Positions 8,080-16,745 of a stretch of 64,000 nt of DNA are shown in pieces; within the stretch, counting starts at the first letter, position 1, and every line of letters begins with the position of its first letter. Location: the NCBI RefSeq assembly GCF_040654195.1, contig NZ_JBFAHM010000003.1:434001-498000 (forward strand). The letters are read 5' to 3'. Source of the DNA: Hamadaea sp013361475 (GTDB lineage: Bacteria > Actinomycetota > Actinomycetes > Mycobacteriales > Micromonosporaceae). The notes below the pieces were generated by a model. That model saw only the letters and a list, made by a program, of their open reading frames with translations. It ran no database searches and had not been told where the DNA came from. Both the position numbers and the translations under genes were made by a program.

Positions 8080-9579
8080 TCAGTGTTCGGCGTCCGCGCG
8101 GAAGCCGCGGGGAATCAACGCCAGCGCCGCGACGGTCGCGATCGCGATGAGCGCCGCCGAGATCACGCTGGTCACCGTCACCGCATGCAGGTACGCCGAC
8201 CGCGCGACCTCGAGAATGTACGCGCTGACCTGGGTGCCCTGCGTACGGGCGACGTGGACGGCGCCGCCGATGGACTCTTCGACCGCCGTCCGGCCGGGTT
8301 CGCTCAATGGAAGCTGGTGGACGCCGGAGGCGTATACGACGGCGGCGATGGTGCCGAGCAGCGCGACCCCGAAGCCGATTCCCAGCTCGTAGCAGGTCTC
8401 CTCGACGGCTGCGGCGCTGCCCGCCCGTTCCGGGGGCGCGGCCGAGATCATGACCGACGTCGTCGTGGTGATCGCCAGCCCGTCGCCGAGTCCGAAGGCG
8501 ACCAGCGCCAACGCCGCCACGCCGTAGGTCAACGGCAGCGCAGCGAGCGCGACGAACGCCACGACCAGCGCTCCCAGCCCGAGCGCGAGCATGGCGTGGA
8601 CGCCGAGCCGGCGTACCAGCCAGGGGGCGGTAAGCGCACCCACGAGGGTGGCGACGGCGCCCGGCAACATGCGTACGCCCACCTCGACCGGGCTGTATCC
8701 GTGCACGTACTGCAGCCACAAGGAGAGCAGGAAGTACGCCGCCCCGACCGCCATCATCGCCATGAGCGTCGCGATCGCGCCGGCGAGGAACGGGCGATTG
8801 GCGAACAGGCGTACGTCGAGCAGCGGATCGGTCTGCTGGAGCTGCCGCCGGGCGAACCAGGCGAGCAGCCCCAGCCCGGCCAGCAGGGCCACCGGGGCGG
8901 ACGAGGCGAGCCCGTCGCTGGCCAGATGCTTGATGCCCCAGACGAGACTGATCATGCCGAAGACCGACTGCGCCGCCCCGAGCCAGTCCAGCCGCGTACG
9001 CCCCGGCGACCGGGACTCCGGCAGCAGGAGCCAGCCGGCGACGACGGTGACGACGACCACCGGGACGTTCACCCAGAACGCCGCCGACCAGCCGTAATGC
9101 TCCACGAGGACGCCTCCGAGCACCGGCCCGATCGCGGCGCCCGCCCCGGCCACGGAGGCCCAGATCCCGATCGCCGTCCCGCGTTCCCGGGGATCGGTGA
9201 AGACGTTCCGGATGAGCGACAACGTGGACGGCATGACCATGGCGCCGCCGACCGCCAGCAACACCCGACCGGCGATCAGCCGGCCGGGGCTGTCCGCAGT
9301 GGCCGACACGATCGAGGCCACGCCGAAGAGGAGGAAGCCCACCAGGAAGAAGGTCTTGCGGCCCCACCGGTCACCGGCCGCGCCCGCCGTGATGAGCAGG
9401 CCGCCGAGGACGAGACCGTAGATGTCGATGATCCACAGCTGCTCGTACGCGTCGGGCTCCAAGTCGTCGATCAACGAGGGCAGGGCGACGTTGAGAATGG
9501 TGGCGTCCATCGCGACCAGCAGCAGGCTGGCGCAGAGCACCGCCAGCACAGCCCACCGATTCGCCGTACGCGACCTCAC
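8080..9579 (-). CDS. DHA2-family (14-TM) MFS drug exporter
   Basis: 499 residues, GTG start overlapping the upstream gene's stop (GTGA, 9576-9579). The topology and length fit the drug:H+ antiporter-2 family. MDATILNVALPSL in TM1 (motif D1), GDRWGRK between TM2 and TM3 (motif A), and GPVLGGVLVE (motif C, antiporter signature) are present. It probably exports hydrophobic drugs or dyes at the membrane. The specific substrate cannot be told. No regulator is adjacent. Confidence 0.9.
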   Translation of the reverse strand: MRSRTANRWAVLAVLCASLLLVAMDATILNVALPSLIDDLEPDAYEQLWIIDIYGLVLGGLLITAGAAGDRWGRKTFFLVGFLLFGVASIVSATADSPGRLIAGRVLLAVGGAMVMPSTLSLIRNVFTDPRERGTAIGIWASVAGAGAAIGPVLGGVLVEHYGWSAAFWVNVPVVVVTVVAGWLLLPESRSPGRTRLDWLGAAQSVFGMISLVWGIKHLASDGLASSAPVALLAGLGLLAWFARRQLQQTDPLLDVRLFANRPFLAGAIATLMAMMAVGAAYFLLSLWLQYVHGYSPVEVGVRMLPGAVATLVGALTAPWLVRRLGVHAMLALGLGALVVAFVALAALPLTYGVAALALVAFGLGDGLAITTTTSVMISAAPPERAGSAAAVEETCYELGIGFGVALLGTIAAVVYASGVHQLPLSEPGRTAVEESIGGAVHVARTQGTQVSAYILEVARSAYLHAVTVTSVISAALIAIATVAALALIPRGFRADAEH

Positions 9580-11357
9580 GACGCGATCCGCCAGACCAGC
9601 ACATCATCGACGCGTTCACCGGGCCGCCCGACGAGGAGCCGAATCGTCTCGGCCAGTGCCGCCGCGTTGGGTGTGCCGTCCGGGAGGAAGATCGCCCCGA
9701 CTTTCCAGTAGTCGAAGTCGTTCGCGGCGCCGGCGACCTCCAGCGACCCGATCCGTGGCACCTGACCGGTCTTGGCGGCGGTCCGCATCCGGGCCGACGT
9801 CGTGGTGTGCGGCGTGCTGAACATCGCGATCCGGTCGGCCGACCGGGGATCCGGGCCGAGGAAGTACCCGCGGGCCAGGGCGAAGTCCAGTCCCGAGGTG
9901 GCCGCCCAGCGCATCGCGACGACGTCGCCCACCCAGCTCGGGTCGGCGTACATGAGACTCGTTCCGGGTGGCGCGTAGGCCCGCCAGGCCCCGTCGGCGA
10001 GAAAGCGTGGCATCGGCGTCGACGAGCTGACGGCGAGCGGCCTGGGGGCGAGCGGGACCAGCGCGAACAGCACGGCCGCGGCGGCCGCCACGCGCAGCGG
10101 CCACATCCACTGCCGCTCCTTCCGGCGCATTAGCCGATCCAGACTCACCGCGATGATCACCCCCAACGCGGGGATGACGGCCAGTCCCATCCGGGCCGGC
10201 ACCACCGAGTCGAACAGCGGCAGCTTGATCAGCTCGTGCCACGGCCCGGGCGGGCCGATCCGGTGCCCGTCCAGCTTCGGGTACGCGCCGAACGACAGCA
10301 CGGTGAACCACACCGCGATCGCCAAGGCGACCCGGATCGCGAGGGTGCGGATCTGCCACAAGGCCAGCAGGCCGAGGACCACGAGGAGCGGCCAGCCGAA
10401 GAAGGAGTTCGTCTCCGTCGCGTTGATCGCCAGCTTCGCCCCGTCGGGATTCTCGCCGAACGCCGTCACCGGCGGGAACGACACATAGGACAGCACGTCG
10501 AGGCTGAAGGACCGGCTGACGATCGCGGGAATGCCGTGATAGCTCTGCGGGCCGGCGAACTGGACATACATCGGGTACGCGAGCAGCACGACGGCGACCG
10601 CCGCGGTGACGGCGAGCCCGCCGAGAGACCGCCGCCACGAGGCGAGGATCAGCCTGGGCGTGCCCGCCAGCGTCACGAGCACCGTGATCGCCAACGCCTG
10701 CGCCAGCAGAAAGAGCACTTCTTCGTTGATGAAGAACTGGTACGCCACCAGCAGACCCAGGATCAGCCCACGGCGTACCGGGGCGAGATGCAGGCGCACG
10801 ACGCACCAGAAGATCACCGGCACGAGGAACTGGGCGACCAGATTGGGATGGGCCTGGGCCTGGGCCATTACGCCGGGCGCGTAGCCGCAGAAGGCGGCCG
10901 CGGCGAGCGCGGCCCAGCGGTTGCCGACGAGCTGCCGTGAGAACACGAAGTACCAGGCGATCGGCGTGCCGACGAGGGCGAGCGTGAGGATCAGGGTGAA
11001 CGTGACCGCCGGTCCACCGAGGAGGGTGACCGGCGCCAGCGGCAGCGCCAGGCCGAGGATCGAGGTGTTCGCCATGAGGTTGACGCCGGCCGGCGTGTTC
11101 AGCTCGCTCGCGAACAGGAGGCTCTGGCCGTGCGTCACGGCGTGCGCGGCATGGGCGAGCAGCCATTCGAAGAAGGCCTGGTCCTCGCGATTGGCGGTGA
11201 TCGTCGCAGATGGATCACGCCACAGGGCGGCGGTGAACCAGACTCCGGCCGCCAGGAAGACAACGACGGCGACCACGTCGACGGAGATCAGCCGGCGTAC
11301 TCGGGACGGCCGCGCTTCGAGGTGCGGATCGGCGTGCGTCGTCGCCGTGACTACCAT
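9576..11357 (-). CDS. large polytopic membrane protein, glycosyltransferase-C-like
   Basis: 593 residues from ATG 11357, with GGGGGAG 3 nt upstream; an ATG at 11387 has no such site. A short cytoplasmic N-terminus is followed by about ten hydrophobic segments and a C-terminal soluble part (about 450-593). The first external loop after TM1 carries REDQAFFEWLLAH, whose acidic pair resembles the catalytic Asp/Glu of GT-C glycosyltransferases. I infer a lipid-linked-sugar or related membrane transferase; no family can be asserted. Its stop overlaps the exporter start, so the two are co-translated. Confidence 0.7.
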   Translation of the reverse strand: MVVTATTHADPHLEARPSRVRRLISVDVVAVVVFLAAGVWFTAALWRDPSATITANREDQAFFEWLLAHAAHAVTHGQSLLFASELNTPAGVNLMANTSILGLALPLAPVTLLGGPAVTFTLILTLALVGTPIAWYFVFSRQLVGNRWAALAAAAFCGYAPGVMAQAQAHPNLVAQFLVPVIFWCVVRLHLAPVRRGLILGLLVAYQFFINEEVLFLLAQALAITVLVTLAGTPRLILASWRRSLGGLAVTAAVAVVLLAYPMYVQFAGPQSYHGIPAIVSRSFSLDVLSYVSFPPVTAFGENPDGAKLAINATETNSFFGWPLLVVLGLLALWQIRTLAIRVALAIAVWFTVLSFGAYPKLDGHRIGPPGPWHELIKLPLFDSVVPARMGLAVIPALGVIIAVSLDRLMRRKERQWMWPLRVAAAAAVLFALVPLAPRPLAVSSSTPMPRFLADGAWRAYAPPGTSLMYADPSWVGDVVAMRWAATSGLDFALARGYFLGPDPRSADRIAMFSTPHTTTSARMRTAAKTGQVPRIGSLEVAGAANDFDYWKVGAIFLPDGTPNAAALAETIRLLVGRPGERVDDVLVWRIAS

Positions 11358-11448
11358 TGACTCCCCCGATACCCGTGTTCGTCCCACTTAGCAGCGTGAT
11401 TCCGATATGTCAGAATACGCCGGGTCCGACGCGGATCAGCAGCTGAAG

Positions 11449-13431
11449 TCAGGTCCGGGAGCGGTGCCGAGCCCCCGCGATCGGCATCCCGGCGTACTCG
11501 GGATTGCCGGTGGTCGAGGCGAGCGCGCCGAGCTGCGTCCCGGACAGCCGGCAGGCCGTCGTGTCGGTGAACGCCAACCACGGCATGTCGAGCGCGCCAC
11601 CCGCGTCGACCGTCACCGACCAGCGAGTAGTGGTCGGATGGGTCGCCACGACCGACACGCCGACCCGCCCGAACTCGGCCAACTGGGCGTCCAGCTCCTC
11701 GAGCGCGCTGGTGTGCTGGCCCCAGGGGTCGGCGACGAAGAGGATGTGCGTCGTCCACAGTGAACCGCTGGCGCTGTTGATCCGGGCCGACATCGTGTCG
11801 GAGATGCCGCTCTCCCGCAGCACCGACCGGTTGACGACGGCGCGGCGGGCCACCCGGGACAGGGCGTCCTCGACCGACGGGATCGATCGCACCCGGGATT
11901 CGTTGAGCGCCCCCAGCGACCGGGTGTCGGTGCTGTTGAAGCCGCTCACGAGGACGGCCGCCGTGTCGGCCCAAGCCGCGGTCGCCGCCTCGGCCGCGAG
12001 GTGCCGCAACAGGTCGTCGCAGTTCTCGGGATCGCCGACCAGCGTCAGCAACCCCGTACGCTCGCTGTCGACCAGCAACTCCCCGCCCTCCGGCCAGGTG
12101 CCCAGGGTCAGCAGTCCGGGCAGCGGCGCCGGGGCGTCGTCCGGAGCGTCCAATTCGGCCCCGCTCGGGAGCGCCCAGGTGTCGGCGGAGCGGGCCGCGT
12201 ACGGCTCGGGCGGGTCGCCGCACGGCGCGGCGAGCACCACCCCCAGCTCACCGGCGTACTGCCAGGCGGCGAAGATGTCCGGCATCGCCCAGGCCGGCCG
12301 CGAACGCAGACCGAGCGCGAGCCGCCGGAGGCTGGCGTCGAGCCGGTCGGCGGTGGCGGCCGGTCGGCGCAGTTTCGGCTCGTAGATCAAGCCGGGGACG
12401 CTCTCGGCCGAGCCGTCGGGAGTGCGGTCCGTCGGCGCCACTACGGGCGGGACCTCGACCGGCCACTCGACGCCGACCGGTTCCACCCGGGTGCGTACGC
12501 GATGCTTGCTGACCTGGTAACGGTGGATGCGGACGAGCCGTCGCCGCCACAGCACGGCATGCCCGGTCAGGACACCGGCCGCGGCGAGCCCCGCGAGCAC
12601 GGCCAGCAGCGGACTCACTCCGCCTTCCTCGGCCCGGGCTTTCTGCGTACCAGTCGGAGTCGTCGTGGCCGGCGGAGAAGCGGCGGGTGACTCGGCCGGG
12701 GACACCGAGGTGGGTGGAGGCGTCGCGGCCGGTGGTTTCGGCGGCGCGGGCACGACCACACGGCCCGTCGCATGCCGCATCGGCCCACGGTCGTGCGCGT
12801 CGACGGGAAGCGTGAGCCGCCACCCTGGACGGATCAGGTTCGGGTTGCGGACCAACTTGGGGTTCAACGCCGCGATCTGGTGGTAGCGCTCGAAGTCGCC
12901 GGTGAACCGCTCGGCGATCTTGCCCAGGTAGTCGCCCCGTTTCACGGTGTAGACCGGTCGTTGGAGGACCACCGCCTGCTTGACCACCGGCTGGGTCTGC
13001 AGCGGCTGAACTACGGTCGCGATCGGCGGTGCGGGCGCCTGCGGCAGCGTCAGCACGACCGCCGGGCGCGCGACCGGGGCGGCGGAGGCCAACGCGCCGC
13101 CGGTGAAGACCGCGAGGATCGCGCCCACGAGCGCCGCCGCGACACGCTGCTGCATCCGCAGGCCACGCACGCGGATCGCCCGGCCGCGCAGCCGCCCGGG
13201 AATCTCGAGCAGCACCCCGGCCGCGAAACTCGCCCAGGCCAGCCAGCCGACGATCGTCAAGATCCGCGGGACCAGCGTGCCGTCGTCCGGCGCGGCCAGC
13301 GCGTCCCCGATCTCGGCCCAGGAGGGTACGCGATCAGGCAGCGACCCGACCCGGAGCAGCAGCAGCGGCGCCCCCGCCACCAAGGACAGCAGCCCCAGCA
13401 GGGCGGCGAAGGCGGTGACCAGCCGACGCAT
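11449..13431 (-). CDS. Tad-locus LysM-domain membrane protein
   Basis: 660 residues. N-terminal hydrophobic segments lie at about 5-30, 60-80 and 100-120. A LysM peptidoglycan-binding domain follows (about 160-212, YTVKRGDYLGKIAERF..NPNLIRPGWRLTLP), then a Pro/Thr/Ser linker, another membrane segment (about 275-295) and a large intracellular part with no motif I recognise. Similar actinobacterial Tad-locus proteins often end in an AfsR/SARP-like BTAD domain, which I do not see before the stop. It is the last gene of the Tad operon on this strand and could link the pilus to the cell wall or to regulation. Confidence 0.8.
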   Translation of the reverse strand: MRRLVTAFAALLGLLSLVAGAPLLLLRVGSLPDRVPSWAEIGDALAAPDDGTLVPRILTIVGWLAWASFAAGVLLEIPGRLRGRAIRVRGLRMQQRVAAALVGAILAVFTGGALASAAPVARPAVVLTLPQAPAPPIATVVQPLQTQPVVKQAVVLQRPVYTVKRGDYLGKIAERFTGDFERYHQIAALNPKLVRNPNLIRPGWRLTLPVDAHDRGPMRHATGRVVVPAPPKPPAATPPPTSVSPAESPAASPPATTTPTGTQKARAEEGGVSPLLAVLAGLAAAGVLTGHAVLWRRRLVRIHRYQVSKHRVRTRVEPVGVEWPVEVPPVVAPTDRTPDGSAESVPGLIYEPKLRRPAATADRLDASLRRLALGLRSRPAWAMPDIFAAWQYAGELGVVLAAPCGDPPEPYAARSADTWALPSGAELDAPDDAPAPLPGLLTLGTWPEGGELLVDSERTGLLTLVGDPENCDDLLRHLAAEAATAAWADTAAVLVSGFNSTDTRSLGALNESRVRSIPSVEDALSRVARRAVVNRSVLRESGISDTMSARINSASGSLWTTHILFVADPWGQHTSALEELDAQLAEFGRVGVSVVATHPTTTRWSVTVDAGGALDMPWLAFTDTTACRLSGTQLGALASTTGNPEYAGMPIAGARHRSRT

Positions 13432-13440
13432 GGCTCCTCC

Positions 13441-13842
13441 TCACCCGACCAGGAGCACGGCGGTCGCCGCCCCGGTCGCGTACCAGGTCCGGCCGCCCAG
13501 CAGGGGAAAGCCGGAGGGATTGTCGTAGCCGACCGTCGCGGTGACCTCGACGGTCTGCCCGTCCTCCGCCACGTTCACGGTCCCGGTCGCTCCCGCGTCC
13601 CGCAGGTAGGCCTGCGCCACCAACCGCGCCCGCGCCGGATCGATCCGTTTCTCGCCGCCCTCGACGGCGGGCGGCAGCTCGATGGCCTGCCCGGCGACCC
13701 GGGCAGCCTCGGCGGCGATGTTGTCCGCCCGTTGGTACGCCCGCACCCGGCCACCGCCCACGATGATCAGCACCAGGATGCTGACCCAGCCCGTCGCGAC
13801 GATCGAGAAGAACACCGAGACGCTGCCCCGACTCCGTCTCAT
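13441..13842 (-). CDS. TadG-like pilus assembly protein
   Basis: 133 residues from ATG 13842, ATGA overlap with the stop of the upstream TadE-like gene. RRSRGSVSVFFSIVATGWVSILVLIIVGGG is split here only for description: a basic start, a Gly, then one membrane helix (about 9-30). The rest is an external beta-rich domain. It resembles the putative Flp pilus-assembly TadE/G-like group. The Glu at +5 after the Gly, typical of prepilin-peptidase substrates, is Phe here, so it may not be processed. Confidence 0.75.
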   Translation of the reverse strand: MRRSRGSVSVFFSIVATGWVSILVLIIVGGGRVRAYQRADNIAAEAARVAGQAIELPPAVEGGEKRIDPARARLVAQAYLRDAGATGTVNVAEDGQTVEVTATVGYDNPSGFPLLGGRTWYATGAATAVLLVG

Positions 13843-14387
13843 GACCGCGTCCGGTAGGTGTCGAGGGGACTCACGAAAGTCGAGCTGAGCCGGATCGTCC
13901 CCGGCATACCGGGCAGCGCGACGTCGCCGAGCTCGGCGTCGCAGGTGACCGTCACCCGGACCGAGGCCGGCTGCCCCACCGGTACGCCGAACCCGCTCAC
14001 GTCGACGTCGACGTCGGCCGGCGTACGGCAGGTGATGCCCTGCGCGTCGAACGACCGCTGCGCCGCGGCCAGCGCCCGATTGGTCGCGTCCCGCGCGGTT
14101 CGCGCCTGGCTCGCCGTCCGGGCCGCGTCGAAGGACGCCGCGTCCGCGGCCTGCTTCGCGATCGCGTACCGGCCGGCGATGATCGCGCTCGCGAAGAAGG
14201 CGAGCACCGCCGGGGTGAGGATCGCCAGCTCGACCGCGATCGTCCCCCGACTCCACTTCCCCGCGGTGGTCGTGCCCCCGCTCCTTCTGAGCTGGATCAG
14301 GGATCTCGGTCGAATCTTGCCCCAAGATTCGACCCGGATCCCTGATCCAGCGCTCACAGCGCGGGCGGTGCGGCCGGTGGCGGTCAT
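13839..14387 (-). CDS. TadE-like pseudopilin with R1-encoded N-terminus
   Basis: 182 residues from ATG 14387, whose ATGA overlap with the preceding TadE stop fixes the start. Residues 12-32 or so are encoded by an R1 palindrome (SGIRVESWGKIRPRSLIQ), giving an unusual basic N-terminal extension. The pseudopilin core then follows: WSRGTIAVELAILTPAVLAF, with Gly/Glu+5 typical of TadE, and an external domain with two Cys (CRTP, TCDAE). It is a predicted minor pilin of the Tad system. Confidence 0.8.
   Translation of the reverse strand: MTATGRTARAVSAGSGIRVESWGKIRPRSLIQLRRSGGTTTAGKWSRGTIAVELAILTPAVLAFFASAIIAGRYAIAKQAADAASFDAARTASQARTARDATNRALAAAQRSFDAQGITCRTPADVDVDVSGFGVPVGQPASVRVTVTCDAELGDVALPGMPGTIRLSSTFVSPLDTYRTRS
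14291..14353. repeat. R1 palindromic repeat inside a TadE-like gene
   Basis: 63 bp, GCTGGATCAGGGATCTCGG left arm and CCCTGATCCAGCGC right end around CTTGCCCCAAG. It lies wholly within the reading frame of the gene at 13839-14387, between the coupled start codon and the pseudopilin helix. Confidence 0.92.
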
Positions 14388-14770
14388 GGAATCCACCGTT
14401 CGATCGGGCCGGACGCGGTCTGGCGGACGTGGAAGGTCAGCCACGGCAGCACCGACTGCGCCTCCCCGGTGACCACGACCTCCACCCGGTCACCGCTGAT
14501 CCGCGTGGTGACCGTCGTGTCGGTCAGGGCCGGTCCGATCTGGTCGAGGAACCGTTGCGCCTCGGCGTTGCCGGTCGCGGGTGGCGCGCCGTAGAGCCGG
14601 GCCGCGTTCGCGCCCTGGGTCGCCGCGCCGAGGGCGACGGAGTGGGCGTACCAGACGAGGGAGGCCTGCACGATCATGAAGGTCAGCGTGAGGATGGGGC
14701 CGGTGAGGATGGCGAACTCCACCGGCCCCTCCCCGCGGAGCGGACGACGCCAGAACCGGTTCCCGGTCAC
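14384..14770 (-). CDS. TadE-like minor pilin
   Basis: 128 residues from GTG 14770 (GTGA overlap with the Flp stop). RGEGPVEFAILTGPILTLTF is the prepilin-like processing site (Gly, then Glu at +5) and the start of the single membrane helix. An external domain of about 90 residues ends in HVRQTASGPIERWIP. It is a predicted accessory pilin of the Tad pilus, co-translated with neighbours on both sides. Confidence 0.85.
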   Translation of the reverse strand: MTGNRFWRRPLRGEGPVEFAILTGPILTLTFMIVQASLVWYAHSVALGAATQGANAARLYGAPPATGNAEAQRFLDQIGPALTDTTVTTRISGDRVEVVVTGEAQSVLPWLTFHVRQTASGPIERWIP

Positions 14771-14949
14771 GGGTTCTTCGGGACGTGGCCGAGCCAGCCG
14801 GTCACGATGCCGTTGAGGGCGGTGTAGACCGCCACCGCCAGGATGCCGATCAACGCGACCAGGATGATGTAGGGCACCGGGCCTTCGCCCCGGTCCCGTT
14901 CGGCGGGCGAGGTCAGGACCAGGATCCGCCCGTACAGCTTGCGCAGCAT
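14767..14949 (-). CDS. flp: Flp/Fap-type major pilin
   Basis: 60 residues, right size for an Flp prepilin. A basic leader (MLRKLYGRILVLTSPAERDRG) precedes EGPVPYIILVALIGILAV, the hydrophobic polymerisation helix. Position +5 after the processing Gly is Pro, where classical Flp pilins have Glu; Tyr +6 is kept. It is the first structural gene after tadC and is predicted to form the pilus fibre. Confidence 0.8.
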   Translation of the reverse strand: MLRKLYGRILVLTSPAERDRGEGPVPYIILVALIGILAVAVYTALNGIVTGWLGHVPKNP

Positions 14950-14964
14950 AACGAAGTCCTTTCG

Positions 14965-15849
14965 TCAGGTTTGGGCGAACAGGTTGGCCATGATCGGGAA
15001 GATGGCCAACGCCAGGAGGACCATGACCAGCATCGTGGCCGGGATGTCCAATTTGGAGGAACGCTTCTTCGCGTCCTCCAGGGCGCGTACGCGAGCCTGA
15101 TCGCGCAGCGATTCCGCCTGGGCGCGCAAGGTCCGGTAGACCTGGGCGCCGTCCGATCCGGCGCTGCGCATGATGTCGGCGTACGCCGAGAGTTCGTCGA
15201 CGCCGATGGCCAGCGCCAGCGCCCGCAGCTCGTCCCAGGGCGGGATCATCTGCAGTTGCGCCGTGAGCAGCGCCGACCGGAGCCGCACGTACGGCCAGCC
15301 CTGGCAGATCTTGGCCGCCCGCTCCATCGCCTCGACCGCGCCATGGCCCGCCCGGACCTGGTGCGCGGCCAGCGTCACATAGGTGCACAGCGCCCGGACG
15401 AACTCCGAGCGCGCCGACCGGGCCGCCGCGCGCATCGACCGGTGGGTCAGCCAGCCCGCCCCGATCGCCAACGCCAGCGAGATGAGCAGCGGGACCGCGG
15501 GCGAGAACGGCGCTTGGAGGATCACGGCGGCCACCGCGATCAGGCCGGGCAGCAGCATCGCGGCGAAGCCGACCGAGACGACGGTGGTCGCGTGCGCCTG
15601 CGGGGTCCGGTTGAGGATCTCCAGGTCCTGCTTGGGCAGCTCGACCCAGTTCCACCAGTCCCGGTCGACCGGGGCGTGCGACGGCGCGGCCAGGCCGGGC
15701 ATCCCCGCGGTGGCGGGCGGATGCAGGCGCCGCAGCGCCGGGCCGAGCGCCGGCTCCGGCGTACGCCAAGCGACGACCGCCAGGTAGACGCCGAAGCCGA
15801 CCAGTCCACCGGCCAGCACGGCGGCGATCACCCACAGATCGACGATCAC
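14965..15849 (-). CDS. tadC: TadC, type II/IV secretion inner-membrane platform protein
   Basis: 294 residues with a T2SSF (GspF-like) domain in the C-terminal half (FVRALCTYVTLAAHQVRAGHGAVEAMERAA...RSAGSDGAQVYRTL) and membrane segments at the N-terminus, about 90-130 and the C-terminus. It pairs with TadB to form the membrane platform of the Tad machine. The start overlaps the tadB stop (ATGA at 15846-15849). Confidence 0.9.
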   Translation of the reverse strand: MIVDLWVIAAVLAGGLVGFGVYLAVVAWRTPEPALGPALRRLHPPATAGMPGLAAPSHAPVDRDWWNWVELPKQDLEILNRTPQAHATTVVSVGFAAMLLPGLIAVAAVILQAPFSPAVPLLISLALAIGAGWLTHRSMRAAARSARSEFVRALCTYVTLAAHQVRAGHGAVEAMERAAKICQGWPYVRLRSALLTAQLQMIPPWDELRALALAIGVDELSAYADIMRSAGSDGAQVYRTLRAQAESLRDQARVRALEDAKKRSSKLDIPATMLVMVLLALAIFPIMANLFAQT

Positions 15850-16745
15850 AGCGCACCTCCGTCGAGCGGCGGCCCGCCCAGGAGCCGGGGACGGCGCTCG
15901 GGCAACGACAGCGACCGGATCCAGAGCATCAGCAGGACGTAGATCCCGGCGAGCACGGCCAGCAGGATCTGCCCGAAGACCGTCCCGTACGCCATCGCCG
16001 CGCCCGCGTTGAGCGCGCCGAAGAGCGCCATGGCGGCGGTGGCGACGGTGAGGAACTTGACGGTGAACCGCGCCCGCGCCCGTTCACTGTCGACAGTGGA
16101 ACGAGTGGTGATCTCCTCCTGGATGGCGTGGGCGATGTCGACCAGCGCGTTGTGCAGACCGTCGCCCGCGTCGGCGAGCTGCAGGATCAGCGGCGCGACC
16201 ACCTCGTCGCAGCTGTAGTCGTCGAGTTCGTCGGCGAACGCCCGCAACGCCGCCGCCGGATCGACCCCGGCCTGCAGGCGTACGGCGAGGTTGCGTACCT
16301 CGGGCCCGATGAGCGGAACGGTGGTGGTCCGCGCCGACGCCACGATCGCGGCCTGCAACCCGAGTCCGTTGTGGACGTAGTCGCCGACCCGCCGGGTCCA
16401 CGCCTCCAGCGCGCCGAGCCGGGCGATCGCCCGTTTCTCCGCGCCCGCCGCCGAGAGCAGCCACGGCAATCCCGGTACGGCGACCAGGGCGATCGCCGCG
16501 CCGACCGGCCACCCGGTCAGGAACCAGGTCGCCGCGGCCGCCGCCACGCCGCCGAGCAGGAGAGCGGCCCGGAGCCGGGCGTGCGCCGGATCGTCGATGC
16601 GGTCGCCGGTGGCCATCCGGCGAAGCCACAACGCAATCGGCGACGGCGGCCCGGCCGGCTTCCGCGTCCCCACGCCGAAGCTCACCGCCAGCGCCATGCC
16701 GCCGCCGAGCAGGAGAAGGGCGAAGATCGCGAGCAGCTCGATCAT
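15846..16745 (-). CDS. tadB: TadB, type II/IV secretion inner-membrane platform protein
   Basis: 299 residues. N-terminal helix (1-25), helix pair (about 60-95), T2SSF cytoplasmic domain (about 110-230; LEAWTRRVGDYVHNGLGLQAAI and LADAGDGLHNALVDIAHAI) and two C-terminal helices. It forms the platform with TadC. The ATGA overlaps at both ends show tight coupling in the tad operon. Confidence 0.9.
   Translation of the reverse strand: MIELLAIFALLLLGGGMALAVSFGVGTRKPAGPPSPIALWLRRMATGDRIDDPAHARLRAALLLGGVAAAAATWFLTGWPVGAAIALVAVPGLPWLLSAAGAEKRAIARLGALEAWTRRVGDYVHNGLGLQAAIVASARTTTVPLIGPEVRNLAVRLQAGVDPAAALRAFADELDDYSCDEVVAPLILQLADAGDGLHNALVDIAHAIQEEITTRSTVDSERARARFTVKFLTVATAAMALFGALNAGAAMAYGTVFGQILLAVLAGIYVLLMLWIRSLSLPERRPRLLGGPPLDGGAL

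Noticed and set aside
7771..9711. 646-codon frame antisense to the DHA2 exporter
   Set aside because: Its product is Arg/Asp/His/Gln-rich low complexity, the usual shadow of high-GC genes; the opposite strand encodes a clear 14-helix MFS protein.
8080..11357. Antibiotic biosynthesis or resistance cluster
   Set aside because: A lone DHA2 exporter and a membrane protein without biosynthetic or regulatory genes do not support it.
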